Assembly (NCBI RefSeq): GCF_040643435.1
Contig: NZ_JBEYUH010000013.1
Location: 77,420-141,419 of the forward strand
From: Rhodococcus sp040643435
Lineage (GTDB): Bacteria > Actinomycetota > Actinomycetes > Mycobacteriales > Mycobacteriaceae
Direction of reading: 5' to 3'
DNA length: 64,000 bases
Below the pieces are notes generated by a model. That model saw only the letters and a program-made list of their open reading frames with translations, did no database searches and was not told the origin of the DNA. Of the stretch, positions 51,628-61,337 are shown in pieces; the first letter of the stretch is position 1; every line of letters starts with the position of its first letter. The position numbers and the translations under genes are program-made.

Positions 51628-53280
51628 CTAGTCGGCGCCCTTTTCGGCCTTACCCGCGACCTCCTCGTCCACCCCGTCCGCGGTCTTCCTGTGAGCCCTG
51701 TCCGCGGCCTTCTCGTCGGGTTCGTCCTCGATCTCGAGGACCTCTGCGTCGATGACTTCGTCGCCACTGCCGGTGTCACCCTTTACGTCGGCACCTCTGC
51801 CGGCATCGGCCTCATCGCTGCTGCCGCTCACATCGAGGTCGGCGGAAGCGCCGGTCTCGGCCTGTGCCTCCCAGGCGCCGGAGTCCTCGCTCTCGGCCCT
51901 CACGTCGTCCTTCGTCCCCTCCCCCGCAGGAGCCTCCAGCGCAAGAGTCTCGGGCTCAGGCATCTCGAGTGCAGCCTCGGCAGGACGGTCCGCCGGATCT
52001 GCACCCTCTACGGCGTCGTCCGAGTTCCCCTCGTCCGTGACTGCGTCGGCGCGCAGCGCGGCGGCGGCCAATCGTCCTTCCCGCCACATGAGCAGCTGAG
52101 CAGTGATGATGCCCAGCAACCCCGACCAGGCGAAGACGAGGATGCCGGCGAGCCACCAATTGGCCCCGACCAGGCCGAACACTCCGAGCGGACCCCCGGC
52201 AACCCAGGTCGCGATCCCCGCGACGAGACCTGCCCCCGCCGCGGCAGCGAGCACCGTCCACGCCGCATCGGCGCTGCCGACAGGTGCGCCGTCGGCCTGC
52301 GCCTGCAGAGTTTGCTGGGCGGCGAAGCGGCCGAGTAGCGCCGCGATCGTCGCCGGAACGGCCAGCAGCACCGGCCAGAAGACCTCGGCCGGACCCGACG
52401 GGATCGCCGCGAGCACCGGCAGCGCCGGAAGGTCGCCTCCCGTCGCCTCGAACAGGCTCAGATGAAGATCGCCGAAATGAACGGTGCTGCCTGCCAGGAC
52501 GGCGGCAGCACCGATGATCACATTGGGCAGATACAGGATCGACATCACCGTCAGACCCAGCACGCCGGTCCAGTGGTCGCCGCGCGAGAGCAGCTCACCG
52601 ACGACGTCCCACGACCACAGCAGTCCGGCGACCACCGCGACCCCACCGAGCGCGAACATCCCCAGCAGAACACGCAGCGCGGGGCGGAAGGCCAGCACGA
52701 GCCACTCGGGAACGGAGTAGTACCGCACCAGCGGTCTCCACACGTGGAACCCGATCCCGATGACACATGCGAGCAGGTAGATCCCGGTGACCCAGGCCAG
52801 TGCGGCAGCGGGGTTCGGAGGCGTCACCGGCAACACGCTCGCTGCGTCCTGCAGCACGATCAACGCAGCCGAGGTCACCAGCAGCGGACCCGCGAGCGTT
52901 GCGACAGTGATGCGCGAGACGTCCTGCCGATCGAGCGCGTATCCGCTGTTCTCGACGATCGCCTCGGCTGCGGATGCGCATCCGCGCGCCGCCTGCCACA
53001 CCAGAATCACCGTGGGCAGCAGCGGAAGCACGCCGAGCGAGGTGTCGTCGATCGTGAGAGTCACCTGGTGCAGCGCGAGCCAGGCCCCTGCAACGGCGGC
53101 GTAGATGCCGGTGAGATCACTGTTGGCGACGACCATCGTCGTCACCACGATGGTCGCGACGACGGCGAGCGTCACCGCTGGAACGCGCGCCGCAGTGCCG
53201 ATCAGGATGCGGAAGCGCTCCGGATCCGCGCGGTCGCCGGGTGGAACGTGCCGGGTGGACCGGCCGAGCGTCGATGTCAT
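51628..53280 (-). CDS. DUF6350-like polytopic membrane protein
   Basis: A 550-residue protein with about ten hydrophobic helices over residues 30-420 and a long acidic, disordered C-terminal tail rich in Glu, Asp and Ala. Positional orthologue of Rv0955, next to purN. No transporter motif is recognised. The acidic tail is longer than a simple anchor and may bind proteins or cations. It ends 55 bp before purN. Confidence 0.85.
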   Translation of the reverse strand: MTSTLGRSTRHVPPGDRADPERFRILIGTAARVPAVTLAVVATIVVTTMVVANSDLTGIYAAVAGAWLALHQVTLTIDDTSLGVLPLLPTVILVWQAARGCASAAEAIVENSGYALDRQDVSRITVATLAGPLLVTSAALIVLQDAASVLPVTPPNPAAALAWVTGIYLLACVIGIGFHVWRPLVRYYSVPEWLVLAFRPALRVLLGMFALGGVAVVAGLLWSWDVVGELLSRGDHWTGVLGLTVMSILYLPNVIIGAAAVLAGSTVHFGDLHLSLFEATGGDLPALPVLAAIPSGPAEVFWPVLLAVPATIAALLGRFAAQQTLQAQADGAPVGSADAAWTVLAAAAGAGLVAGIATWVAGGPLGVFGLVGANWWLAGILVFAWSGLLGIITAQLLMWREGRLAAAALRADAVTDEGNSDDAVEGADPADRPAEAALEMPEPETLALEAPAGEGTKDDVRAESEDSGAWEAQAETGASADLDVSGSSDEADAGRGADVKGDTGSGDEVIDAEVLEIEDEPDEKAADRAHRKTADGVDEEVAGKAEKGAD

Positions 53281-53329
53281 CGAATCGAGGGTGACATCGA
53301 CACGTCCGCCGTGGTGTCAGGCGCGCCGA

Positions 53330-54358
53330 TCACCGCTGGTCGTCCGGTGCGCGGAAGACCTGTGTGCTGTCCTCGTCACCGGCGGTGGACGTGCCGGTGC
53401 TCTCGTGGCCTTCGGTTCCGGCCGTATCGGTGTCGGCTTCGGTCCGCTCCTGCGCAGTGCCGGTGTGCGCGCCCTCGGTGTGCTCTGCCGAGTCCTGTGT
53501 CTCGGATGACTGCTGTACGGGATACTGCTGAGTCGGCTGGGCACCCGAGTACTGCTGACCGGCGTACTGCTGGCCGCCCGGATACTGCTGGGCCCCGCCG
53601 TACTGCTGACCGCCCGGATACTGCTGAGCACCGGGATACGGCTGACCGCCCGGATATTGCTGGGCACCGCCGTACTGCTGGGCACCGCCGTACTGCTGAC
53701 CGCCCGGATACGGCTGGGCACCGCTGAACTGCTGTCCCCCGGAGTACTCACCGCTCGACGCCTGCTGGCCCGGAGACCCTCCGAGCCGCGACTGCCCACC
53801 TTCTGCCCCCGATTGCTGGGTGCCGTAACCCGGAGGCGGTCCGTAGCCCTGCGGTTGACCGGACCCCGGGACGCCTCCGAATCCCTGGTATTGACCGGCA
53901 CCCTGCGGAAAGCCGTAGCCGCCGCGCTTATCCGACCGGCCGGAGACGAGGATGCCGAGACCGAACAGCAACCCCAGGAGCGCCAGCGCGAACTGCAGGA
54001 AGCCGAGGACGAGGATCGTCACACCGCCCCATGCGATTCCGGTGTCCTCGGGCAGGTGGAACAGCTGGAACAAGGACGTGAGGAAGCCGACGCCCGTCGC
54101 CGCGACGGTCACGGCACGCAGGTCCTGGCCCGGAAGCAGCGACAACGCGGCGCTCACGCCACCGAAGAGCAGAAACGCCAGTGGCACCACCGCGAAGCCG
54201 AAATCGAACGAGGACAGCGCCACCTGTGAGCCGAAGGTGATGGTCACGAACGGGGTGAGGCCGAGCAGGAAGTTCACGGCACCGAGCACGGCAACCGCGA
54301 GGGGCAGCAGTAGCGGCACCACCTTGCTCTGGCCAGATGTGCCTGCGGGGAAGGTCAT
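53330..54358 (-). CDS. DUF5336-like membrane protein with Gly/Gln/Tyr-rich tail
   Basis: A 342-residue protein: four hydrophobic helices in the first 140 residues, then a long tail with repeats of the type YPGGQQYGGAQQ and GAQPYPGGQ (about residues 155-280), ending in an acidic Thr/Glu/Asp region. Resembles the 34-kDa antigenic protein homologue Rv0954. The tail is of low complexity, prion-like composition and is likely disordered. It is divergent from the YigZ gene. Confidence 0.86.
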   Translation of the reverse strand: MTFPAGTSGQSKVVPLLLPLAVAVLGAVNFLLGLTPFVTITFGSQVALSSFDFGFAVVPLAFLLFGGVSAALSLLPGQDLRAVTVAATGVGFLTSLFQLFHLPEDTGIAWGGVTILVLGFLQFALALLGLLFGLGILVSGRSDKRGGYGFPQGAGQYQGFGGVPGSGQPQGYGPPPGYGTQQSGAEGGQSRLGGSPGQQASSGEYSGGQQFSGAQPYPGGQQYGGAQQYGGAQQYPGGQPYPGAQQYPGGQQYGGAQQYPGGQQYAGQQYSGAQPTQQYPVQQSSETQDSAEHTEGAHTGTAQERTEADTDTAGTEGHESTGTSTAGDEDSTQVFRAPDDQR

Positions 54359-54429
54359 CGATTCTCCTGCCGTCGGTCCGTCTGTCGGTCACTGTCCTGC
54401 AGTCAACAGCCTAGGGAGTACCCGAGAGA

Positions 54430-55062
54430 ATGGGGGCCATGCCGCACACTCTCGCTCCGGGTCCCGATGTCGTGGTCGAGACGGAAGTCAAGCACTCGCG
54501 CTTCCTCGCGGCCGTTCGTCGTATCGACACAGCCGACGCCGCACTCGCTTTCGTCGGCGAACAACGCCGACTGTATCCCGATGCCCGGCACCATTGCTGG
54601 GCGTTCGTGGTGGGAGATGCTCCCTCGACTCGTGCAGAGCGGTCGAGCGATGACGGTGAACCCGGCGGCACTGCCGGAATCCCCATGTTGCAGGTCCTGC
54701 ACCATCGGGATCTCGTGAACGTCGCGGTGGTGGTGACCCGGTGGTTCGGCGGTATCAAACTCGGTGCGGGCGGGCTGGTGCGCGCGTACTCGGGTGCGGT
54801 CGCCACAGCGCTGGACGACGCGACCCTCGTCGAGCGCACGCAGCAGGAGAAGTTCACCCTCGCCATCGACCACGCGGAGGCAGGCCGTGTGGAAGCGGAA
54901 CTCCGGGGAAGGGGGGTCGCGGTGCTCGACGTCGCCTATGCGGACAGGGTGGTCTTCACTGTCGCGGGGCGAGAGCGCGGCGAGCTCGAGGGATGGGTGG
55001 CGTCACTGACGTCCGGTGCGGGCGAACTCGAACCCGCGGGCGTCGACTGGATCGACACCTGA
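54430..55062 (+). CDS. YigZ/IMPACT family protein
   Basis: A 210-residue protein with the UPF0029/IMPACT domain: SRFLAAVRRIDTADAALAFV, DARHHCWAFVVGD, SDDGEPGGTAGIPMLQVL and VTRWFGGIKLGAGGLVRAYSGA. The family is linked to translation regulation and Ile/Leu-rich substrate binding in yeast; the bacterial function is unclear. An ATG at 54439 (MPHTLAP) is an alternative start. Followed by a terminator facing sucD. Confidence 0.93.
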   Translation: MGAMPHTLAPGPDVVVETEVKHSRFLAAVRRIDTADAALAFVGEQRRLYPDARHHCWAFVVGDAPSTRAERSSDDGEPGGTAGIPMLQVLHHRDLVNVAVVVTRWFGGIKLGAGGLVRAYSGAVATALDDATLVERTQQEKFTLAIDHAEAGRVEAELRGRGVAVLDVAYADRVVFTVAGRERGELEGWVASLTSGAGELEPAGVDWIDT

Positions 55063-55064
55063 AA

Positions 55065-55114
55065 CGCCCGTGCGCGCTTCCGGTAGCCGTAGCTACCCGA
55101 AACGCGCACGGGCG
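55065..55114. terminator. Double-hairpin terminator between YigZ and sucD
   Basis: Perfect 12-bp outer arms CGCCCGTGCGCG (55065-55076) and CGCGCACGGGCG (55103-55114), with an inner GGTAGC/GCTACC hairpin (55082-55097). Convergent genes either side; bidirectional role likely. Confidence 0.8.
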
Positions 55115-55126
55115 GTGAAGTTGTCG

Positions 55127-56029
55127 TCAGAGCGACTTCAGGATCTCGCGAGCGAGTGCGGCGGTCTCGGACGGCGTCTTGCCGACCTTGACACCGGCCG
55201 CTTCCAGAGCGTCCTTCTTCGCCTGGGCCGTGCCCGAGGAGCCCGAGACGATGGCGCCGGCATGGCCCATGGTCTTGCCCTCGGGAGCGGTGAAGCCCGC
55301 GACGTAGCCGACGACCGGCTTGGTCACGTGAGCCTTGATGTAGTCGGCCGCACGCTCCTCGGCGTCGCCGCCGATCTCGCCGATCATGACGATGACCTTG
55401 GTCTCCGGGTCCTTCTCGAACGCCTCGATGGCGTCGATGTGGGTGGTGCCGATGACCGGGTCGCCGCCGATGCCGATGGCGGTCGAGAAGCCGTACTCGC
55501 GCAGCTCGTACATCATCTGGTAGGTCAGGGTGCCCGACTTGGACACGAGGCCGACCGGGCCCTTGCCGGCGATGTTTGCCGGCGTGATGCCGACGAGCGC
55601 CTCACCCGGGGTGATGATGCCGGGGCAGTTGGGGCCGATGATGCGGGTCTTGTTGCCCTTCTCGACGTTGTAGGCCCACGCGTACGCGCTGTCCTGCACC
55701 GGGATGCCCTCGGTGATGACGACGAGCAGCGGGATCTCCGCATCGATGGCCTCGACGATGGCGTCCTTCGAGAAGGCCGGGGGAACGAACGCGATCGAGA
55801 CGTCCGCTCCGGTCTCCTTCATGGCCTCGGCGACGGAACCGAAGACGGGCAGCTCGACCGGGTTGCCGTCCTTGTCGGTGTGCGAAACCGTGGTGCCGGC
55901 CTTGCGTGCGTTCACGCCGCCGACGACCTGGGTACCGGCCTTGAGCATGAGCGCGGTGTGCTTCGTGCCCTCGCCACCGGTGATGCCCTGGACGATGACC
56001 TTGGAATCCTTGGTAAGGAAGATTGCCAT
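55127..56029 (-). CDS. sucD: Succinyl-CoA ligase, alpha subunit
   Basis: A 300-residue subunit with the CoA-binding Rossmann domain (MAIFLTKDSKVIVQGITGGEG), GPNCPGIITPGEALVGI, and the phosphohistidine region GYVAGFTAPEGKTMGHAGAIV (active-site His). It makes the TCA-cycle step succinyl-CoA to succinate with nucleotide triphosphate formation. The frame is open upstream but the ATG at 56029 gives the universal N-terminus and lies 16 bp after the sucC stop. Confidence 0.97.
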   Translation of the reverse strand: MAIFLTKDSKVIVQGITGGEGTKHTALMLKAGTQVVGGVNARKAGTTVSHTDKDGNPVELPVFGSVAEAMKETGADVSIAFVPPAFSKDAIVEAIDAEIPLLVVITEGIPVQDSAYAWAYNVEKGNKTRIIGPNCPGIITPGEALVGITPANIAGKGPVGLVSKSGTLTYQMMYELREYGFSTAIGIGGDPVIGTTHIDAIEAFEKDPETKVIVMIGEIGGDAEERAADYIKAHVTKPVVGYVAGFTAPEGKTMGHAGAIVSGSSGTAQAKKDALEAAGVKVGKTPSETAALAREILKSL

Positions 56030-56045
56030 TGTTCTGTGTGTCCCT

Positions 56046-57215
56046 TTACTTCGCTGCGAAGGCGAGTTCGGCAGCCTTGTCGGCAGCCTCGTCCATGGTG
56101 GCGACGACCGTGACCAGCGGGTGGTTGGCCTCGGCGAGGATGCGGCGGCCCTCGTCGACGTTGTTTCCGTCGAGACGGACGACCAGCGGCTTGTTGGCCT
56201 CGTCGCCGAGGATCTCGAGAGCCTTGACGATGCCGTTCGCAACCGCGTCGCAGGCGGTGATTCCACCGAAGACGTTGACGAACACGCTCTTGACCTGCGC
56301 GTCGTTCAGAATGACGTCGAGACCGGCGGCCATGACGGCCGCGGAGGCGCCGCCGCCGATGTCGAGGAAGTTGGCGGGCTTGACGCCGCCGTGCTTCTCA
56401 CCCGCGTAGGCGACGACGTCGAGGGTCGACATGACCAGACCGGCGCCGTTACCGATGATGCCGACCTCGCCGTCGAGCTTGACGTAGTTGAGGTCGTTCT
56501 CCTTGGCCTTGAGCTCGAGGGGATCCGTAGCGTCCTTGTCCTCGAACTCGGCGTGGCCGGGCTGACGGAAGTCGGCGTTGGCGTCCAGGGTGACCTTGCC
56601 GTCGAGGGCGAGGATCTGGTCGTCCGGCGTACGGACGAGGGGGTTGACCTCCACGAGGAGAGCGTCTTCCTTGACGAAGACCTCCCACAGCTTCTGGATG
56701 GTCACGGCAGCGGCGTCGAGAACCTCGGCGGGAAGGTGGCCCTTCTCGGCGATCTCACGTGCGAAAGCGAGGTCGACACCCTTGACGGCGTCGACGGCGA
56801 TCTTGGCGAGACGCTCCGGCTTGGTGGCGGCGACCTCTTCGATCTCCATGCCACCCTCGACCGAGCACATGGCCAGGTAGGTGCGGTTGGTGCGGTCGAG
56901 CAGGAAGGAGATGTAGTACTCCTCCGCGATGTCGCTCGCCTCGGCGACCAGGAGCTTCTTGACGATGTGACCCTTGATGTCGAGGCCGAGGATGTTCTCG
57001 GCGTGGGTCTGTGCGTCATCGGCGGTGGCGGCGTACTTCACGCCACCGGCCTTGCCGCGGCCACCGACCTTGACCTGCGCCTTGACCATCACCGGCTTGC
57101 CGATTTCCTCCGCGATCTCGCGGGCACCGGCGACAGTGTCGGTAACACGGCCGGCCGACGTCGGCACGTCATGCTTGGCGAAGAGTTCCTTCGCCTGGTA
57201 TTCGAAGAGATCCAT
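56046..57215 (-). CDS. sucC: Succinyl-CoA ligase, beta subunit
   Basis: A 389-residue subunit: ATP-grasp domain (MDLFEYQAKELFAKHDVPTS, KAQVKVGGRGKAGGVK) and C-terminal ligase domain (GLVMSTLDVVAYAGEKHGG, NFLDIGGGASA, FVNVFGGITACDAVANGI). Forms a heterotetramer with SucD. Its promoter should lie in the 439-bp region upstream. Confidence 0.97.
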   Translation of the reverse strand: MDLFEYQAKELFAKHDVPTSAGRVTDTVAGAREIAEEIGKPVMVKAQVKVGGRGKAGGVKYAATADDAQTHAENILGLDIKGHIVKKLLVAEASDIAEEYYISFLLDRTNRTYLAMCSVEGGMEIEEVAATKPERLAKIAVDAVKGVDLAFAREIAEKGHLPAEVLDAAAVTIQKLWEVFVKEDALLVEVNPLVRTPDDQILALDGKVTLDANADFRQPGHAEFEDKDATDPLELKAKENDLNYVKLDGEVGIIGNGAGLVMSTLDVVAYAGEKHGGVKPANFLDIGGGASAAVMAAGLDVILNDAQVKSVFVNVFGGITACDAVANGIVKALEILGDEANKPLVVRLDGNNVDEGRRILAEANHPLVTVVATMDEAADKAAELAFAAK

Positions 57216-57654
57216 CTGCTCACCGTCTCGTCTGCGTTCACGCCCGCTCCGGGGTATCGAGCGGGTCGTTTTCGGACTCTAGTTACTCGGCCGGGCCGCG
57301 GATCACGCGTGGTAGTCCCATGTGTCACAGGTCACGCGCACGTCGGTCCGGGAACGACTTCGCAGTTCCCCTCCCGCGCACGAGCGGGGAGGAGCACCCG
57401 GTTCAGAATGACAGGTCGCCGCATACCCCCTCACACCGGCATCCCGCTGCGAGGGGTGCGCAACGAGTCCGTGACATCTCGGAAAATGATGTTTGACGGC
57501 CCGCGCTCTGGGCGATGTCCCAATTTGCCCCGGTTTGCACTGTGATGCCGCTCACATAACGTCCTTCGGGCGAACTACGGCTTGCCACCTCCGCGATCGC
57601 TTCGTTACCGTCGCCTGGTCGAAGTAACGATGAGGTCACGAACGGAGAATGGCG
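57216..57654. promoter_or_regulatory. Divergent sucC/M23 peptidase control region
   Basis: 439 bp without a gene. TGTGT-CACAGG-TCACG at 57321-57336 keeps most of the CRP/GlxR consensus TGTGA-N6-TCACA and is about 105-120 nt from sucC; in Corynebacterium GlxR is linked to sucCD. On the peptidase side, CGTTAC (57603-57608) and GTAACG (57624-57629) form an inverted repeat just before the ribosome binding site. Neither role is proven. Confidence 0.45.
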
Positions 57655-58635
57655 ATGCGCTCAGGCAGTCCGAGTGCCGACAGCCGAACCCGCCGTCCCG
57701 ACTCGGCCCCAGACGACTGGAATCCCTGGGAAGCGGCCACCATGGACTTCCGCAACACCGGCCCGGGCCTCGAACCGACCTATTACTCCGACTCCTTCGG
57801 TCGCGCCGCGCGTGACAATCGCTCTCCCGAAGATCACTCCGACGATGTAGACGCTCCCGCTCCGCGCGGTGGAGCCCATCGATTGCCCACTCCCCCCACC
57901 GCCCTCAAGGGCCGCGCTGCAGTCTTCGCAGTCGCCGCCGGCGCCGTCGTCGCAGCAGGCCAGGCCGCCGCCAACGGAGGCCCGGGCCAGAACGCCGAAC
58001 ACTCCGAAGTCGCCCTCGCCGCAGGTGAAGCCGATTCATCCGTCATCACCGCCACCGCAGTGCCCCAGGCCGCACAGTTCGCACCGAGCGCCGACACCGA
58101 CGCCGAACCGTCGCAGGCTCCGCAGGTGCTCAACATCGCCGACCCGAACGACCTGTCGCAGTTCTCGAATCTTCTGGCCAAGGGCCAACGCTTCAGTGAG
58201 GAACGCGCCGCTCGTGAGGCCGCGGCACGCCGCCCCCTGTTCGCCCTCCCGGCCATCGGCTCGTTCACTTCGCATTACGGTGCCCGCTGGGGAACGCTCC
58301 ATGCCGGTATCGATATCGCCGGCCCGATCGGCACCCCCATCTACGCGGTGGCCGACGGCGAAGTGATCGACTCCGGCCCGGCCTCCGGATTCGGCATGTG
58401 GATCCGGCTCCTCCACGACGACGGCACCGTCACCGTGTACGGACACATCGATCAGTCCCTGGTCAGCGTGGGACAGCGGGTCATGGCCGGCGACCAGATC
58501 GCCACCATGGGTAATCGGGGCTTCTCCACCGGACCCCACCTGCACTTCGAGGTGCACCTCAACGGCGTCGACAAGATCGACCCGGTCCCGTGGCTCGCCA
58601 CGCGCGGTATCGCGCTCGGTATGCAACGCCACTGA
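57655..58635 (+). CDS. M23 family metallopeptidase (cell-wall endopeptidase)
   Basis: A 326-residue exported peptidase. Disordered N-terminus, a hydrophobic segment (AAVFAVAAGAVVAAGQAAA, about residues 85-105), an Ala/Glu-rich linker and then the LytM domain: HYGARWGTLHAGIDIAGPIGTPIYAV, GGxW-like IDSGPASGFGMWI, YGHIDQSLV and GPHLHFEVHL with the zinc-binding H-x-H. It cuts peptidoglycan cross-links. I chose the ATG at 57655, seven nt after GGAG; the one at 57649 is too close to it. Positional orthologue of Rv0950c. Confidence 0.93.
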   Translation: MRSGSPSADSRTRRPDSAPDDWNPWEAATMDFRNTGPGLEPTYYSDSFGRAARDNRSPEDHSDDVDAPAPRGGAHRLPTPPTALKGRAAVFAVAAGAVVAAGQAAANGGPGQNAEHSEVALAAGEADSSVITATAVPQAAQFAPSADTDAEPSQAPQVLNIADPNDLSQFSNLLAKGQRFSEERAAREAAARRPLFALPAIGSFTSHYGARWGTLHAGIDIAGPIGTPIYAVADGEVIDSGPASGFGMWIRLLHDDGTVTVYGHIDQSLVSVGQRVMAGDQIATMGNRGFSTGPHLHFEVHLNGVDKIDPVPWLATRGIALGMQRH

Positions 58636-58716
58636 GCCCCGAGCCACCGGGGCTGTCCGGGATGGGCAGCACGACCGGTGCGCCGCGTCCGCTAGCGCAT
58701 CACGCGCAGCACTGCA

Positions 58717-61104
58717 TCACAGCTTGACCATCGGCACGCCGCCGACCAGCATCAGGCGCACCTTCCCCGCACTGCCGAAATCGATCACAACGGTGGCGGT
58801 GGGGCCCGACCCGCGGGTTTCGAGCACCGTTCCCAGACCGTACTTGTCGTGACTGACCCGGTCGCCGACGGCGAGCACCAGGTGATTGTTGCGTCCGCGG
58901 GCAGCACCGAAACCGGCCGAACCGGAGCCCGATTCGCCCCGTCGCCCCTCTCCCGCACCGAAGCGCGAGCCCGTTCCGGAACCGATGGCGTGCCCGCGCG
59001 CGGGCGCAGGCTCGAGACGCTGCCAGTCGATCAGATGCTGCGGAATCTCCTGCAAGAAACGGGATTCCGGATTCGTGAGCGGCTGCCCCCAGGACGAACG
59101 CAGAACAGCCCGCGTGAGGTAGAGGCGACGCCGGGCACGAGTGATCCCCACATACGCAAGTCGCCGTTCCTCGGACAATTCCGCCGGATCGCCGAGTGCG
59201 CGCATGTGCGGGAACTGGCCGTCCTCCCAACCGGTGACGAACACGACCGGGAACTCGAGGCCCTTCGCCGTGTGCAAGGTCATCAGGGTGACAACACCCG
59301 AGTCGTTCTCGGGAATCTGGTCGGCGTCGGCGACCAGCGAAACCTTCTCGAGGAACGCCGCGAGCGAACCCGGTTCGGGATCGCCCTCCTCGCGTTCGTC
59401 CTCGACGATCCCGGCGGCGTTACGTACGTCGGCACTGAATTCTCTTGCCACACTGACGAGTTCGTGAAGGTTGTCGAGTCGGGTACCGTCCTGGGGGTCG
59501 TCGCTCGCCGACAACTCGGCGCGGTATCCGGTGCGCTCGAGGATGGCCTCGACCACATCGCCGATATCCGCCATGTCGTTGCCGTCGGCGTCGTTCGCGA
59601 CGAGCATCGCCCGCAGTTCGTCCATCATCTCGACGAAACCGGCGATCGCCTTCTGCGCCCGGGTGTTCAGGAGCGCGACCTTACCTGCGGCAGCATCGAC
59701 GAGGGCCTGCCCGAAACTCACGCCGAGCCGCTCCGCATGGACCGCCACGCACGCTTCGGCGCGATCGCCGATACCCCGTCGAGGGGTGTTGAGGATGCGC
59801 CGCAGGCTCACCGTGTCGTCCGGATTGTCGAGCACCTTCAGGTACGCGACGATGTCGCGGACCTCCTTGCGCTCGTAGAAGCGCACACCACCGACGACCT
59901 TGTAGGGCACACCGTCCCGGATGAAGACGTCCTCGAACGCACGGGAGGCGTTGTTGGTCCGGTAGAACACCGCGATATCGGAATAGGTCGTGTCGCCGGC
60001 GTCGACGAGACGGTCGATCGCGGCCGCGACGAACCGAGCCTCGTCGTGCTCGTTGTCGGCGACGTAACCGGTGATGAGTTCGCCCTCGCCCGAATCGGTC
60101 CACAGCCGCTTCTCCCGCCGGCCCGTGTTCCGGGAGATGACGGAGTTCGCCGCCGACAGGATGTTCTGAGTGGAGCGGTAGTTCTGTTCGAGCAGAATCG
60201 TCCGCGCCTGCGGATAGTCGCGCTCGAACTCCTCGATGTTGCGGATCGTGGCGCCACGGAAGGCGTAGATCGACTGGTCGGCGTCGCCCACCACACACAG
60301 CTCGCTCGGAGGAACCGCAGCTTCCTCCTCCTGATCGCCCACGAGGGTGCGCACGAGCACGTACTGCGCGTGGTTGGTGTCCTGGTACTCGTCGACCAGG
60401 ACGTGACGGAAACGACGCCGGTAGTACTCGGCCACCTGCGGGTGCGCCTGCAGGAGCGCCACCGTCTCGCCGATGAGGTCGTCGAAGTCGAAGGCGTTGG
60501 CCGTTCGCAGCCGCTGCTGATAGTGCGCGTAGACCCGCGCCACGACGCGAGTGAGTTCTGTCGCGGCCGCATCGTTCTCCGCGTCGTGCGCGGCCTCCTC
60601 CGGCCCGATCAACTCGTTCTTGAGGTTCGAGATCTGGGTGGACAGCAACCGGGCGGAATACTTCTTGGTGTCGAGTTCGAGATCCTTCGCGATCATCGTG
60701 AGCAGACGACGGGAGTCGTCGGCGTCGTAGATCGTGAAATTCGAGTTCATCCCCGTGAGCAGGCCCGCCTGTGCGCGGAGTATCCGTACACAGCTCGAGT
60801 GGAAGGTCGACACCCACATCGCATTCGCCCGCGGCCCCACCAGCGCGGCCACCCTCTCGCGCATCTCGGCCGCGGCCTTGTTGGTGAACGTGATGGCCAG
60901 TATCTGGCCGGGTGCGACGCCGCGCTCGGCCAGCAGATAGGCGATGCGGCGCGTGAGGACCGCCGTCTTGCCCGAGCCGGCGCCCGCAACGATCAACAGC
61001 GGGGCCCCTTCGTGCGTGACCGCCTCCCGCTGCTGCGGATTGAGCCCCTCGAGAAGAGCATCGGATCCGGGGTGGGAGTTTGCGAGCGCGACGGGAGTGT
61101 TCAT
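58717..61104 (-). CDS. pcrA: ATP-dependent DNA helicase UvrD1/PcrA
   Basis: A 795-residue superfamily 1A helicase. Walker A GAGSGKTAVLTRRIAYL (motif I), TFHSSCVRILR (Ia), LVDEYQDTNHAQY (II), VGDADQSIYAFRGA (III), VVTLMTLHTAKGLEFPVVFVTGWEDGQFPH (V) and AYVGITRARRRLYLT (VI) are all present. The C-terminal Tudor-like end (GDRVSHDKYGLGTVLETRGSG) is typical of PcrA/UvrD1, which binds RNA polymerase. It acts in nucleotide excision repair and Ku-stimulated repair. Confidence 0.97.
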   Translation of the reverse strand: MNTPVALANSHPGSDALLEGLNPQQREAVTHEGAPLLIVAGAGSGKTAVLTRRIAYLLAERGVAPGQILAITFTNKAAAEMRERVAALVGPRANAMWVSTFHSSCVRILRAQAGLLTGMNSNFTIYDADDSRRLLTMIAKDLELDTKKYSARLLSTQISNLKNELIGPEEAAHDAENDAAATELTRVVARVYAHYQQRLRTANAFDFDDLIGETVALLQAHPQVAEYYRRRFRHVLVDEYQDTNHAQYVLVRTLVGDQEEEAAVPPSELCVVGDADQSIYAFRGATIRNIEEFERDYPQARTILLEQNYRSTQNILSAANSVISRNTGRREKRLWTDSGEGELITGYVADNEHDEARFVAAAIDRLVDAGDTTYSDIAVFYRTNNASRAFEDVFIRDGVPYKVVGGVRFYERKEVRDIVAYLKVLDNPDDTVSLRRILNTPRRGIGDRAEACVAVHAERLGVSFGQALVDAAAGKVALLNTRAQKAIAGFVEMMDELRAMLVANDADGNDMADIGDVVEAILERTGYRAELSASDDPQDGTRLDNLHELVSVAREFSADVRNAAGIVEDEREEGDPEPGSLAAFLEKVSLVADADQIPENDSGVVTLMTLHTAKGLEFPVVFVTGWEDGQFPHMRALGDPAELSEERRLAYVGITRARRRLYLTRAVLRSSWGQPLTNPESRFLQEIPQHLIDWQRLEPAPARGHAIGSGTGSRFGAGEGRRGESGSGSAGFGAARGRNNHLVLAVGDRVSHDKYGLGTVLETRGSGPTATVVIDFGSAGKVRLMLVGGVPMVKL

Positions 61105-61337
61105 CGTTTCACCAAACTACCGGACCGTCCGGACATGGGATCCCGCCTCCGGCCCGATCAGGGTGAGTGGCAGCGCCGACCTGGTAAGTGGCAAACTGGA
61201 CACCATGTCATCTGTCCTTCGCAGGCTCGGATCGAGTTCCGGTTGTCACTGTCGTTTTCCGACCGTCGACCTCACCCGATACCGCTGACAGCCGCTCCAG
61301 ACGGGCGAATATTCAGAAACAGATGCGAGGAGACGAC

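Noticed and set aside
53520..53760. Repetitive DNA array as a tandem repeat locus
   Set aside because: The repeats are coding (YPGGQQYGG units of the DUF5336-like protein tail), not a separate element.
57337..57654. c-di-AMP riboswitch before the M23 peptidase
   Set aside because: Looked for because M23 genes often have one; only a small CGTTAC/GTAACG repeat was found.
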